Positions 27,901 through 34,430 of a stretch of DNA of 64,000 bases are shown here, one piece after another. Each line of letters starts with the position of its first letter. Position 1 is the first letter of the stretch. The notes beneath the pieces were generated by a model. That model was not told the DNA's origin and searched no databases. It worked only from the letters and a program-made list of their open reading frames with translations. Source of the DNA: Atriophallophorus winterbourni (Eukaryota > Platyhelminthes > Trematoda > Plagiorchiida > Microphallidae); contig JACCGJ010005875.1 in NCBI GenBank assembly GCA_013407085.1, positions 17,835 through 81,834 of the forward strand, read 5' to 3'. The translations under genes were made by a program, and so were the position numbers.

Positions 27901-30900
27901 AGCGCATTGATTTTGGGCGAAAAAGATATTGAACACCTGATTCGATGAAATGTATTTCTGACGTATACATTTTCGTTCTTAGGCCTTTAGTCATCGAAAT
28001 CATGTTTTAAAAAACAGTTTGTTTTAATTCAGTATATTCCTGCAGGAATTTAAATGGAAATTAGGTGTTATCCTAAAAATGTTTTCAAATATCATTTCAC
28101 AAAATCACAGATTCCATTAATTTTCCTAATTCTGTCCAGGGAATTAGAAAATTTTCGGAATCTGAAATCTTCAAGTTGCTCATTTCCCGTCAAAATTGTT
28201 ACATGGGAAATAAAGCGGGCCATATTTTATTTCGATAATAAAATATCAAATTATATGTCAGTTTAAAATAACCGCTTACCAATCAGGAGCACATCACTAT
28301 GGCAATAATATGATATAGGAAGCAAGTCGGCATTGCTGATTGGTTTCCAAGTGAAATAGTTTTGCAATTATGCTATTTACCTTAAGAAATACTCTAGTAA
28401 TTTACCTGAGAAATCTGTATCCTGGTGCCACAAATAAAAGTATAATTCAACATTCTGTTTAACTACAGGATACAATTGAAGATTTTTAAGCTGGTGCTGT
28501 TATCAAATCAACGTTATACACGTAAGTACTAACAGCTTAGTAGAAAGGTAGGCTGAAGTAGCATACGATATGTGCTATAAGATAAAGCGTTCTAATGCGT
28601 AAACCTAAATTCTCATATGTGTGCCCCGAACACACAAAATTTTAGCGAATGATTTCCGTCAAGGTGTTTCACATCAAGCTTTACAAATAATCAATGAGAA
28701 CATGGATAAATGGATCCAATCGATATTAACATGAACAAAGGCAATGTCATGAGTTATTTCTCAAATGCCTCAATCAATAATGATGTTGGAAAAAGTAACG
28801 AGAGATTAATAACTATTAGTTTTGAAAACATAGGTTCGGTTGAGGATTTTGATCGCAATCGCCTTTGTAGCTCTCAAATTGTTTCATCCAAGTCTTCGTG
28901 GCAGGTTTTGAGGAACTGTGCCTGTGTTAATCATTTGGGCTGGCATCGGACTATACACCTTCTTAAATTTACTTTAGCTTAGAAAACATGAGTGATTTTC
29001 AATTATTTGCTTTATCAGTCTTCCCATCGATTGATCAACGTGTAGCTTATTCTTTGAAAAACAAATAATTTAAGTGTCTAATTGTGTGAATAAATATAAA
29101 ATCTTTGTCAAAATTCCAAAGTCAAATTAAAATGATATTATAATGTATGATCTGCAGAGCAATGAATATGTATGATGCGTTTCCGTTTATCTGTCCACTC
29201 AGCGCAACGGAAGCAGTACAAACATTTGTTCTGAACAACATTTTTTATTGATATTCCGGTCAGCGTTTTCACAACTGAAAACGTGATACTGTTTTTAAGT
29301 TTACTTTCACTTGCAATATTACATCATATCCACACAATTTCATTCCAGTTCATCTTATATATGTATGTATAAACAGTGGAAACTTTCTTTATTTTCAGAT
29401 AAATTCATAATATCTGGTAATATTTCGAGTAATTTCCAAGAAAAATTCCGTGTGACTGATTAGGTAAATTTAGTTATGAGTAGCAAAACACAACACTAGA
29501 TATAGCAGACAGTTCCGGGTTGATTGCAGAACTGCAATGACATTCTGACCGATGAGTTATAACGATTTATCAAACTCAACAAGTGAAACGGCAATCGATA
29601 ACAATATCTTATCATTTGGCTCATTCACGTGATCCAGCATAGGATTGGGTATAATTGTTTGCTCAATATATTGGGATTTTTCATGAATACTTGGTGGCAA
29701 CGCCCATACGATTATGTTTGTATCAATAGGAAAAAGATTGAATATTTGCCAGCATCAAACTGTTGATTCAATGACAAAAATTTGAAGGCATCAGAAATGC
29801 AGACTTTTTTCCCGATTCCCAACTCAAAATGACACGGTTCAGAATTCTGTTCAGCCCATTATATTGGGATGAGTTATTCTACTCATGAAACAGCCGAGCA
29901 TTTCTTAATGATGCGTGATTGATGCCAATTTAACGGTTTTCCAAGTGCATTTAATAGAAACTTAAGTTTACAGCTTATTACACAAGACATCACACAGGTT
30001 GCTGGCTTTTCTCTATTCAACAAAGTTTTTAAATACTTGACCCCCGATAAAGCGTTTTGGCTGCTGTCGGCACCGTTTAACTAGACTGAAATGTTTACCT
30101 GATTGCTATTTATTAGTGAATATCATTCACCGAAGACATCAACCAGAATGTGAAGAAGCAAGCCTGGTGTTGAATGTTCAACAATGATATAATAATAATA
30201 AAAATGATGATAACAATAACAATACTAATATTAATAACTAAAGTTAAGTATTGCTCACATCCCCACAACACACTATTTTGGTCATCCATAAGCGCCTTGA
30301 ATGTTTGACCAAGAATCACTTTGTGATTTTGGCCTTACTTTTAAACAGCCTATATAAAGCCTAAGAGATATCAAGCCACATAGGCAAGAGAAGGGTACGT
30401 GGCCCATTGAACTTAGTCGGTGTGTATACACGCCAATCTAATATGGGTGAATAAGGACAAGCTCAGTTGAAACTGACCCATAAGTAATACATTTATTGAG
30501 ATGCAGTGGTGATCAATAGCAAACCTAACAGAAATCAAACTATCCATCAACCTGTGCGTTTGATGGAGTATTATTATGAAAAACGCTTTTTGTATCTAAA
30601 GTTCTGTACACGAAACAAGCAGCTGCTTTGTTCTATCAATTTTTATCAATTTTTCCAAAGTGTCAGTTGTAATATAAATCTACAGCTCAAACGACTGCTT
30701 TCAACTTGCTTGCATTCAGTTGGTAGAGACCATACGACCAACACGCGCATGGGTTGAAATAGTGGGAAATCGTATAGAAAGATTTTAATTTGAATCTACT
30801 GTCGGATATAGGTGATTCGGTCAAGCTATTTACTTATTCAAACACACCTGAATGAGGTATAAGTTATGGGTTTAAAAAATACCCATATTCACATGCTTCT

Positions 30901-33804
30901 ACATCACACACATCACGAACGGCAACATACTTTTTATATTTTTTAATAAGAAATAGTAACAGATATGTTGTGTTTGCTACGATTTTCAATGCTCCAAGAT
31001 AAACAGCAAAATAGGCTCACACGTATTCAAAGATTGATATCTTTCTAAAAAAATTTCAATGTCAGTTAATATTCCGTCGGTGGTCGTTTCTTAGTTCATG
31101 ATCATTAAAGATTTTATGCCCTACTCAATAAATGATTGGCAATTTCTGATTGTTCTGTTGTTTCCTTTCGGATTCAGTTTGATTTCAACTTCCGATTTAG
31201 GTAGTGCAAATATAAGCTAAAGTAGCAGTTACGCGTGACCGGAAGTGTACACTCTGACGCAGATTAAACCACTTGGAATGTATCACTCAGTTCACCAGGT
31301 AATGACGTTTGATTCAACGTTCATACCTTTAATGGCTAATTTTCAGTAACTGCAATCATTAGCCGACTAAATTGATTCCTGGAAGACAAAGACATTCACA
31401 TAATTCATTTTCGTTTTTATCCAATTCTATTTGGTATTCATCAAAATAATTCATAAAGCATATATTACCTCCCATAACAGTTCTAATGAGTACAATTTCG
31501 ATATATTCAAGCTTGTATATCAATCAATTTTAAGCAAAGTTTTTAAATCTCATGTGCATATCAGAGAAATATACCTAATAGATATAGCATGAAGGTTATA
31601 TATGCGTATATACAGACAGATAATTAAGAAATCTGTTATTTTTAGGTGATCTCATATGAGATCGCCGGGAAGTAATGGGTTAAACAGCATTTTTAATTCA
31701 ACAATATCTGAAAGTATTTAAGTCGATATTTAAGTGAGGTATTTGCTGTGTAGTATTATTTATGTAATAGGCAGCTTAAATCTCCCTTTAAGACTCCAAA
31801 TCGTGTCTAATGGCGACGTTTGGGTGAGATCGAACAACTTTTTCAGCAATCCAGAAAAATGATGACATTTCAATTTTTAAATATGTAAACATGTCATTTT
31901 AATGTATTGTAGTGCTCACGTCTTCTTCACTTACACATTACTTTTGGTTTCTGGCCGTCATCATGTGAAGACACTAAGCTTAAGTTGAGTTAGCATCGAA
32001 ACAGTGGTAAAGTACTAAACAAAGTTATACTGTTTGCTGGATGATAGCACCACGTATTAAGAATATTCTGAGGCTAATCAGCCAATCGATAACTACCGCC
32101 TGTCTAAAAATTATCGCTCTGCTAAATCGGTCTTACCATTTTCAATCGCAAACGTTAGGAATAATCAGCTGCTGTTTTCACTCTGCATAGTTCCTTATGC
32201 ATGCAGTTTATTGCGTTGAATACGTTATAGTGCCTGTGATTTGACCGTTTAGTAGTTGTGTGTCTCCTTCGGTCGATGTCTACCACGGATTCACATCACA
32301 AGCGCATCATGTTTTCATGCTATACAGCGTTTCTAATGATTACACAGTCCGATCCGAGAGCAACGTTATTCTACAGCAAGTACGGTCTGCTCATTGAAAG
32401 ACTTCCTGACTTCAACTCACCATAGTGTAGATCATTTGGAACACGAGCATTTTCCATTCTGTACACATGACAGCCAGCGGCTGTGTGTTAGAAGAGTAAA
32501 AATGGTCTGTGACCAGCTTTAGAAAGGACTTCAGTATTCAATACTTTGTGCATCAACGATATGTTCAAGATACGTTCATGTTTTGCGTGGATAATTGACG
32601 TCTCGCTACAGTAAAATAAAGCATTCAGTACTCACGCCCTCTATATCAGCATCTTTTGTGTTTACAGTCAGATTGCGGTTCAATTGGAGCAAAATGGCAG
32701 CTTCTCTGGCGATTCGCTTATCAATCTAGGTGTCTATCGAGAGTTTATCAGCAATGGTTATACGAAGAAATGTGAATTTTTATAGTCGTTCAAGTTGACA
32801 GTTTTCAACGGTGATGAGGGGAGGCGATATAGTTCCTTGACTACGGAATTTGGTCTCACTCATGCAGATTTTTATTCAAAAGTCTTAGCAAACCAACTCA
32901 TTCCTCTTAAAAAAATAATCTATTTAGCCTAAATTATTTATTGATTGGTCTCTTAAATTATGTACAAGAGTCAAACAATGTATCAACGATTGTATTACGA
33001 CAATAGAGGCGGTTTCAAATAAGCTGATAACTGCTTATAAGTTTGAAACATGCCCAAGTAAATTCAGCTTCGCAAATCCACTTCTCATTAGCCGTAATTA
33101 AATCAATTTGTCTCGTATGATTTCACGATTCAATGTTTCAAATTAGTTTACGCATTTCACATTTCATATGCACCTATTTGTCAAATAATAATTTCTGTAA
33201 AAAGAAATGATTGGCTCAAACACTTATCTGTCCATCTTGCAGGTCGTCGACAAAAAATATCATTATTTTTAACTTTCCTAATATTTGGTTTTCCAAATAA
33301 TATATATTACATCAGAAAACTGAAACACTTACCCAACAAAATTTTCTTCGCTCTCCATTGAACCTTTCCATGTTGATTCAGTACGACACATTGCATATTC
33401 ACCGTACTTCCAAGTGGCACGGCGTACTGATCCAGAGGGAGTAGGTCGAAACACTGAATGCGGTTTTGTCGTTCCTCTGCTGTACATCGGGACGACTGTA
33501 TCACTCGAGCAGCATCATCTGTAAGCAAAGTTGGGTCAAAATTTGGATCTGATAAAAGTGGATGCTGCGCGGATGAAGCGTTTCGACTAGCATCAGCATC
33601 AGCTAATTGTATGAAATGGGATGTTGTATACAGTTGATTGGCATTGTGCCTTGATTGTCGATACGGACTAGAGAACCGTTCAATAGAATTTCTGGTGTTG
33701 GAGATTAAACGCGTTTTAGCGGTCTTTGTATTTGTCCCAGTACGTGCCTCTGATGAAAGTCCAATAAGGTAGAACAGCGCCGTAATACATATTATGTTTG
33801 CCAT
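746..33804 (-). CDS. Nephrin/Sticks-and-stones-like Ig adhesion receptor gene, 3' end outside window (15 exons)
   Basis: Cell-surface adhesion receptor of the nephrin/SNS/Hibris/SYG-2 class; such proteins bind Kirrel/Duf/SYG-1 partners in muscle fusion, synapse choice and filtration barriers (family knowledge). Fifteen exons join with matching phase, nearly all phase 1, as usual for Ig genes, into 1242 codons. Order: signal peptide (residues 1-20), linker (21-118), Ig1 (about 119-219), Ig2 (220-353), Ig3 (354-506), Ig4 (507-630), Ig5 (631-732), Ig6 (733-863), cysteine-less Ig7 (864-966), Ig8 (967-1095), Ig9 (1096-1195), then the first half of FN3. Ig1 has the YDRxIPGYPRY signature followed by EYECQV, typical of this family. 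Nine Ig units plus FN3 matches insect SNS/Hibris. No membrane segment is in the window. The exact orthologue is not resolved; in flatworms the role could be in muscle or protonephridia (inference). Confidence 0.87.
1076..1137. repeat. Perfect 12-bp inverted repeat, AT-rich hairpin in intron 14
   Basis: TTGACTGAAATA (1076-1087) is the exact reverse complement of TATTTCAGTCAA (1126-1137). The inner bases ATTTAT and ATAAAT also pair after a 4-base bulge, around a TA/CA-rich loop. It occupies the middle of the short intron between exons 15 and 14. It could be a small fold-back element or the remnant of one. Confidence 0.7.
1182..1462 (-). CDS. Exon 14: most of Ig9
   Basis: Acceptor TTGATTGCAG, donor GTAAAA; 281 bases, phase 1 in, phase 0 out. 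Encodes VVPTIIHLPRYTKAAGEQGS, the B-strand cysteine in VVTLTCLIRTEPTPRVAW with its tryptophan, and an F strand LRKSDFGVYHCQ. The loop between is long and Gln-rich (RTTQENKYQQQFQRIRP). The last Ig domain before FN3 in nephrin/SNS proteins has the same position. The intron before it is about 6 kb and packed with repeats. Confidence 0.87.
1551..1588 (-). ncRNA. Degenerate hammerhead ribozyme, subfamily A, in sense orientation within intron 13
   Basis: Read on the minus strand: CTAC (1588-1585), CTGATGA intact (1584-1578), a poorly pairing stem II, GAAA intact (1564-1561), stem III TC/GGT, cleavage base C (1555), TTAG. The pair next to the core in stem I is lost (C against T). It lies 88 bases upstream of the exon 14 acceptor and would be part of the nephrin-like pre-mRNA. 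Sequence at 1600-1645 resembles the body of the repeat in the opposite orientation, so the copy is rearranged. Confidence 0.55.
1942..2795. repeat. Direct repeat copy 1 (repeat D), left of ribozyme array
   Basis: Starts TGTCTGTGGTTCAGTTTCC and matches 3318-4096 along its length in the same orientation, with scattered substitutions. It holds about 70 bases around 2515-2580 that are missing from copy 2. It ends at GCAATAA against the run of N. No protein domain was recognised. The paired copies flank the ribozyme array. Confidence 0.75.
2796..2815. other. Assembly gap (20 N)
   Basis: Twenty unknown bases between repeat D copy 1 and the first visible ribozyme unit. A gap at the edge of a tandem array suggests collapsed or unassembled units, so the array may be longer than shown. 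Confidence 0.95.
2881..2918 (+). ncRNA. Hammerhead ribozyme, subfamily B, array unit 1
   Basis: In order: CCAC (stem I 5'), CTGACGA, TGGC-AAACA-GCCT (stem II), GAAA, CC/GGT (stem III with the last A of GAAA), cleavage base A at 2914, GTGG (stem I 3', pairing fully with CCAC). Fits the CUGANGA...GAAA...UH consensus. One flaw: the closing pair of stem II is T-T; the other three pair. The extremely short stem III is as in schistosome Sm-alpha hammerheads. Confidence 0.75.
3124..3161 (+). ncRNA. Hammerhead ribozyme, subfamily B, array unit 2
   Basis: Identical motif 243 bases after the first: CCAC, CTGACGA, TGGC/GCCT, GAAA, CC/GGT, cleavage base A at 3157, GTGG. As tandem neighbours, the two could release a 243-nt monomer from a longer transcript. 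It lies antisense to the nephrin-like gene. Confidence 0.75.
3318..4096. repeat. Direct repeat copy 2 (repeat D), right of ribozyme array
   Basis: Starts TGTCTGTGGTTTAGTTTCC directly after the truncated third ribozyme unit and follows copy 1 to GCAATAA at 4090-4096. It lacks the segment near 2515-2580 of copy 1. Short open frames inside show no recognised domain. Together with copy 1 this may be a duplicated composite unit (D plus ribozyme repeat) or LTR-like ends; no target-site duplication was established. Confidence 0.72.
4540..5150 (+). mobile_element. CR1-like LINE fragment: apurinic-type endonuclease domain, broken
   Basis: Reading across stops and shifts: LQLIVMTETWLNPEIH (endonuclease ETWL motif), GDVALYNDKIL, ISVIYRAPP, IMEDFNLSNF (the GDFN motif), TRYRVADMPSMLDLMW, and LGSSHHLVLNFNYVCRA (the SDH motif, with SHH here). 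These are the ordered motifs of the AP-endonuclease in CR1/Jockey-type non-LTR retrotransposons. At least two internal stops and a frame change make it inactive. It lies antisense in intron 13; no reverse transcriptase follows directly. Confidence 0.8.
6720..7190 (+). mobile_element. CR1-like LINE fragment: C-terminal region and 3' tail
   Basis: Encodes ARIAELNLFDFHYRQIRGDL, LLYRIFHTPKHPLQDLFTR and DTRNYRSLEYMLVVNHSCL, then after a stop YFYSARVSFTWNSL, the thumb and C-terminal part of a CR1-type reverse transcriptase. The 3' end reads TTTTTAGACCATTA...ACCTTGAATTATT, the same tail as the copy at 53715-54197. Severely 5' truncated; inserted antisense in intron 13. Confidence 0.78.
7429..7612 (-). 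CDS. Exon 13: second half of Ig8
   Basis: Phase 0 in, phase 1 out; 184 bases. Reads SNGVSNRAEKLSIECQQMTD, then STLIIHEVTRDDVGTYVCEV, a textbook Ig E-F motif, and NNGLSEPIRKRVHLIYP. The acceptor is a purine-ended AATCAAG after a T-rich stretch. The donor chosen is GTACGT after VHLIYP, because only it keeps the phase with exon 14; a GTACAT slightly earlier would break the frame. The boundary is therefore less certain than the others. The opposite strand is open here by chance. Confidence 0.8.
7702..7904 (-). CDS. Exon 12: first half of Ig8
   Basis: Acceptor TTTCGTTTCTAG, donor GTTGGT; 203 bases, phase 1 in, phase 0 out. Opens FGPDILGSNEENITDF, with the B-strand cysteine in ALLHCEATANPAIG and core tryptophan in FTWYRYIPPPGWP. 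Ends LSPGIHCNQ. The ATANPxxxxxFTWYR core is typical of an I-set domain. The cysteine in GIHC is extra to the normal pair. An intron of only 89 bases follows. Confidence 0.86.
7905..11686. other. Intron 11 (3.8 kb)
   Basis: AT-rich; only a short LINE 3' end (9067-9145) was recognised. No coding exon, ribozyme core or tandem array was seen in the rest. Confidence 0.5.
9067..9145 (+). mobile_element. RTE-like LINE 3' tip
   Basis: TAGCATGAAAC, then GATGGCGGACATCGACCGAAG and GAGGCAAAAATCAACAAAC match the end of the RTE-like elements at 43132 and 47500 (CATGA...GATGGACATTGACCGAAGGAGGCCAACAACAA). Only the untranslated tip remains. Confidence 0.6.
11687..11938 (-). CDS. Exon 11: bulk of cysteine-less Ig7
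   Basis: Acceptor CATTCAG, donor GTAAGT; 84 codons, phase 1 to phase 1. The encoded segment has the Ig framework (QTLNLDLGPYSN, then SVAWF with the core tryptophan, LLALQRVTRKQMGNYTVIAT, NDLGQTTEIFFLNV), yet no cysteine anywhere. The Y-x-C of the F strand is YTV, and the B-strand cysteine position is Leu or Asp. Vertebrate nephrin has a spacer between its sixth and seventh annotated Ig domains (established), which this unit matches in position (inference). Confidence 0.86.
11939..13117. other. Intron 10
   Basis: No repeat was identified. On the minus strand about 12540-12800 reads as an acidic, Asn/Glu/Asp-rich frame with two stops and no recognised domain; the plus strand has a 142-codon open frame over the same bases, likely chance. 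Confidence 0.4.
13118..13339 (-). CDS. Exon 10: end of Ig6 and start of Ig7
   Basis: Acceptor TTTCACACAG, donor GTTGGT; 74 codons, phase 1 to phase 1. Begins with a low-complexity Gly/His/Ala loop (TDEKPSKGAAGGLHAHSR), then the Ig6 F strand MDYVECRTENLEYG and G strand LQLNVTF. Ig7 starts PPKFLGIQNRKSFVIREG. Other frames are also long here; this one was chosen because it joins exons 9 and 11 in phase and carries the Ig cysteine. Confidence 0.84.
13340..14777. other. Intron 9
   Basis: AT-rich intron between exons 10 and 9. No exon, mobile element or ribozyme core was seen. Confidence 0.45.
14778..15079 (-). CDS. Exon 9: end of Ig5 and first part of Ig6
   Basis: Acceptor CACCTTTCAG, donor GTAAGC; 302 bases, phase 2 to phase 1. 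It completes Ig5 with HCVATNAATDLNG and a G strand ending LNVLF, then starts Ig6 at PPQRVSVSFHGQSVVAEG. Ig6 has its B-strand cysteine in LVIDCQADTSNP and tryptophans in ISWWHYRC. Two extra cysteines (HYRC and GSKCK) lie in the C-D region and could form a second disulphide. The reading frame stays open for 17 codons past the donor, which is probably chance. Confidence 0.86.
15219..15324 (-). CDS. Exon 8: middle of Ig5 (short exon)
   Basis: A short exon of 106 bases, found by following phase from exon 7. Acceptor ATATTTTAG, donor GTAAGT; phase 1 in, phase 2 out. It reads DKSPLTSQEDVVMGRQSS, then LRIRIVPQKHDNGAHY, the E-F segment of an Ig domain with the D-x-G-x-x-Y turn. The matching cysteine is supplied by the first codons of exon 9. 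It is the only exon here ending in phase 2, and exon 9 is the only one accepting it. Confidence 0.85.
15325..16216. other. Intron 7
   Basis: About 0.9 kb between exons 8 and 7. No recognised element. The neighbouring introns 8 (15080-15218) and 12 (7613-7701) are short, 139 and 89 bases. Confidence 0.45.
16217..16342 (-). CDS. Exon 7: first half of Ig5
   Basis: Acceptor AATCAACAG, donor GTGAGT; 42 codons, phase 1 to phase 1. Encodes YPPEKPVITGYENMKPVK, then the B-strand cysteine in LELKCISSGGNPPP and the core tryptophan in NLTWYR, with an NLT sequon. CxSxGGNPPPxLTWYR is a strong I-set Ig signature. The domain continues in exon 8. Confidence 0.87.
16343..18660. other. Intron 6
   Basis: About 2.3 kb of AT-rich sequence. 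Short open frames (for example near 17608 on the plus strand) show no known domain. No repeats recognised. Confidence 0.45.
18661..19032 (-). CDS. Exon 6: complete Ig4
   Basis: Acceptor CCCCTCAG, donor GTAAGT; 124 codons, phase 1 to phase 1. Opens YPPANVTIEVEGDRASE, with the B-strand cysteine in KTLICRTSPYF, core tryptophan in IKWIWQ, and the F-strand cysteine in RSYVDCRVWGEG. It ends RVRLDII. An NVT sequon lies at the start. The A strand is unusually long and charged (SEQLEIRSREQVVYGKAGE), which agrees with the fourth domain of nephrin-type receptors but is not diagnostic. Confidence 0.87.
19033..19660. other. Intron 5
   Basis: About 0.6 kb, featureless to inspection. Introns 4 (20120-20411) and 3 (20601-21286) are also plain. 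Confidence 0.45.
19661..20119 (-). CDS. Exon 5: complete Ig3
   Basis: Acceptor ATTTTAG, donor GTGAGT; 153 codons, phase 1 to phase 1. The domain starts PPGPPRILSPKN, has the first cysteine in ELRAVCTASPPGNP and the core tryptophan in LFWRWL, and the second cysteine in AAKLVCETGHPVG. Between them is a long, Gly/His-rich C'-E loop (GLGGHGGARFSDY and following), making this the largest single exon between exon 1 and the window edge. An internal GTGAGA six codons earlier could be an alternative donor, but only the chosen one keeps the phase with exon 6. Confidence 0.87.
20412..20600 (-). CDS. Exon 4: second half of Ig2
   Basis: Acceptor CCCTTTTTCAG; 63 codons, phase 1 to phase 1. It carries SRLSLIKAGLKDGDQLTCSV, the E-F region with the second Ig2 cysteine, then TMVTIRIH as the G strand. 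The donor is GTGAGTG. The F strand has Gln-Leu in place of the usual Tyr two residues before the cysteine (DQLTC), a variation also common in second domains of Kirrel/nephrin proteins. One NLT glycosylation sequon is present. Confidence 0.87.
21287..21499 (-). CDS. Exon 3: first half of Ig2
   Basis: Acceptor TTTTTTCAG; 71 codons, phase 1 to phase 1. The encoded piece opens VKPTLPRILYPDIPPP, has the B-strand cysteine in ITVLCVSTGG and the core tryptophan in FTWILN. It ends in a polar loop at SEN with the donor GTGCGT. The F strand of the same domain is in the next exon, so Ig2 is split by an intron as Ig1 is. Confidence 0.87.
21500..24629. other. Intron 2
   Basis: About 3.1 kb. Contains an unclassified 97-codon plus-strand open frame at 22201-22494 ending in a charged, helix-prone stretch (KMATVEKRMEELRQQTED), and a decayed subfamily A ribozyme repeat at 23180-23350. 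Otherwise nothing recognised. Confidence 0.45.
23180..23350 (-). repeat. Decayed subfamily A ribozyme repeat
   Basis: ATGCTCATTTGCATGCATTT and CACAACCACGACGGGTATCG, then GACAGTATAATCAGGATCCG, follow the order of the minus-strand copy at 39231-39330. The core is destroyed (CTGATGA reads TCGATTA), so it is not a functional ribozyme. Confidence 0.6.
24630..24815 (-). CDS. Exon 2: second half of Ig1
   Basis: Acceptor CACCTAG then GCTACGAT; 62 codons, phase 1 on both sides. It continues exon 1 as KILLGYDRSIPGYPRY, the family-specific Ig1 motif shared by nephrin, SNS and Kirrel. The F-strand motif LDDAGEYECQV supplies the second disulphide cysteine (residue 197). The exon ends in TNLLVL, the usual G strand before the next domain. 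Its donor GTGGCT is weaker than the others, but joining here restores the typical LLVLV boundary. The intron before it is the longest in the gene, about 8.5 kb. Confidence 0.88.
25255..25790 (+). mobile_element. RTE-like LINE fragment: reverse transcriptase C-terminus
   Basis: Reads DFEIDKRIGRAAAILFRLNS, later LNSLHLSGIR, SMFTLLRQRSKR, FGYLH and LRYKELALEGS across several stops. This order (thumb helix, box with WxGH-like FGYLH, then RYKxxxxxxL) is that of RTE-type LINEs such as those common in flatworms. Compare DIDKRI/ IDKRIAREAAILLQL at 32255-32895. Inactive; antisense to the host gene. Confidence 0.7.
27522..27559 (+). ncRNA. Degenerate hammerhead, subfamily A, dimer unit 1
   Basis: ATAC, CTCATGA, GTG-CAAACAA-CAC (stem II perfectly paired), GAAT, GCGGTC, GTGG. 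Two conserved core bases are changed (G to C in CUGAUGA; last A of GAAA to T), so activity is unlikely. Confidence 0.5.
27761..27798 (+). ncRNA. Degenerate hammerhead, subfamily A, dimer unit 2
   Basis: CTAC, CTGATGA intact, GTGCAAACAGTAC, then TTAA in place of GAAA, CAGGTC, GCGG. The broken GAAA box should abolish cleavage. Confidence 0.5.
30240..30360 (+). repeat. Subfamily B ribozyme repeat body fragment, no core
   Basis: CACTATTTTGGTCATCCATAAGCGCCTTGAATG...GACCAAGAATCACTTTGTGATT matches the body of the array units at 2930-3050. The ribozyme part is absent. A (TAA/TGA)-rich microsatellite precedes it at 30186-30240. Confidence 0.7.
31900..32060 (-). repeat. Decayed subfamily B ribozyme repeat
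   Basis: TTGGTTTCTGGCCGTCATCATG...CATCGAAACAGTGGTAAA parallels the minus-strand copy at 59476-59560 (CGGTTTCTGGCTGTTTGCC...CTTGAAACAGTGGTAAAC). The GAAA box remains but CTGACGA has become ATGATGA and stem II is shortened. Confidence 0.6.
32255..32895 (-). mobile_element. RTE-like LINE fragment: reverse transcriptase C-terminus to 3' end
   Basis: On the minus strand, reading across frame breaks: IDKRIAREAAILLQLNR, then VSTECFILL, then CHVYRMENARVPNDLHYGEL, then a decayed zinc-finger-like end and the tail CATCGACCGAAGGAGAC. CHVYRMENxRxPxDxxYGEL is the same signature as at 47690-47740. Several frameshifts. It runs in the sense direction of the host gene, in intron 1. Confidence 0.72.
33333..33804 (-). 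CDS. Exon 1: start codon, signal peptide, linker, first half of Ig1
   Basis: Starts at the ATG complementary to 33802-33804; an in-frame TAA lies nine bases upstream, so translation cannot begin earlier on this transcript. Residues 1-20 (MANIICITALFYLIGLSSEA) are a hydrophobic signal peptide. Residues 21-118 form a polar, Ser/Asn/Arg-rich linker without a recognised domain and with N-glycosylation sequons. Ig1 begins near residue 119, with the B-strand cysteine at 139 (NMQC) and the core tryptophan at 150 (VQW). The exon stops after one base of a codon at the donor GTAAGTGT, phase 1. An upstream untranslated exon cannot be excluded. Confidence 0.85.
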
Positions 33805-34344
33805 AGATACTTATTCCGTTTCAAGGTCAGCGTGACGAAAACATCATGTCTTTTCACCAATGACTAACAAATCTAATGTCAACTCTGAACAGCTTGCTAG
33901 TATTGCTCAAAAACAGCGCAAAATATATATCAACCAATGAGCTTGCGCTCATATCGGCTGAGAGTTAGCCAATTACGACAGTGGAGTACTAATCAACTCG
34001 GGCAAACTTTGCTCTAAAATATGTCGAGAATTAAAAACGCAAAAAAAAACACCAGCCTTGATGTAAGATTGTTGATTCGATTGTGTCTGGATAAATTCCA
34101 AATAGAACGGGAATGCTCTTGCTTTTTGAAAATTTAATTGAGTTTTTTAAAAGTTGGCAGTAATTTTTAAGCGTGAAATTTGAATCAAATATGGAATTAT
34201 GGAGTATATTTTCAAATTAAACCCAAGGAAAACACGAAAGATATTTATTAGACAAATTATCAAAATTGATGAGATATTATTTCATAACTTAGACAAAACG
34301 TTGGTACATACATACTTAACTAACATCTTCATAGATTAATTTAT

Positions 34345-34430
34345 GATGTTGTTGTTGTTGGCCACCTTCGGTCGATGTCGATCATGGATGTACATCACAA
34401 TCTCATGAATTTTCATGTTCTACATATAGT
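34345..34430 (-). mobile_element. RTE-like LINE 3' end with CAA tail
   Basis: GTTGTTGTTGTTGGCCACC, then TTCGGTCGATGTCGATCATG, GATGTACATCACAATC and CATGTTCTACA form the reverse complement of the element end at 43200-43277. Only the untranslated 3' end and (CAA)n tail survive. Confidence 0.72.

Larger units (their letters stand above)
24816..33332. other. Intron 1 (8.5 kb)
   Basis: First and longest intron. Holds an RTE-like LINE piece (25255), a subfamily A ribozyme dimer (27500), small ribozyme-repeat scraps (30240-30360, 30710-30930, 31900-32060) and a second RTE-like LINE piece (32255). Stretches 25800-27490, 27850-30230 and 30930-31900 show only AT-rich sequence to inspection. Confidence 0.55.

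Noticed and set aside
33805..33990. Promoter elements for the nephrin-like gene
   Set aside because: No TATA/initiator arrangement could be separated from AT-rich background, and the transcription start is unknown.
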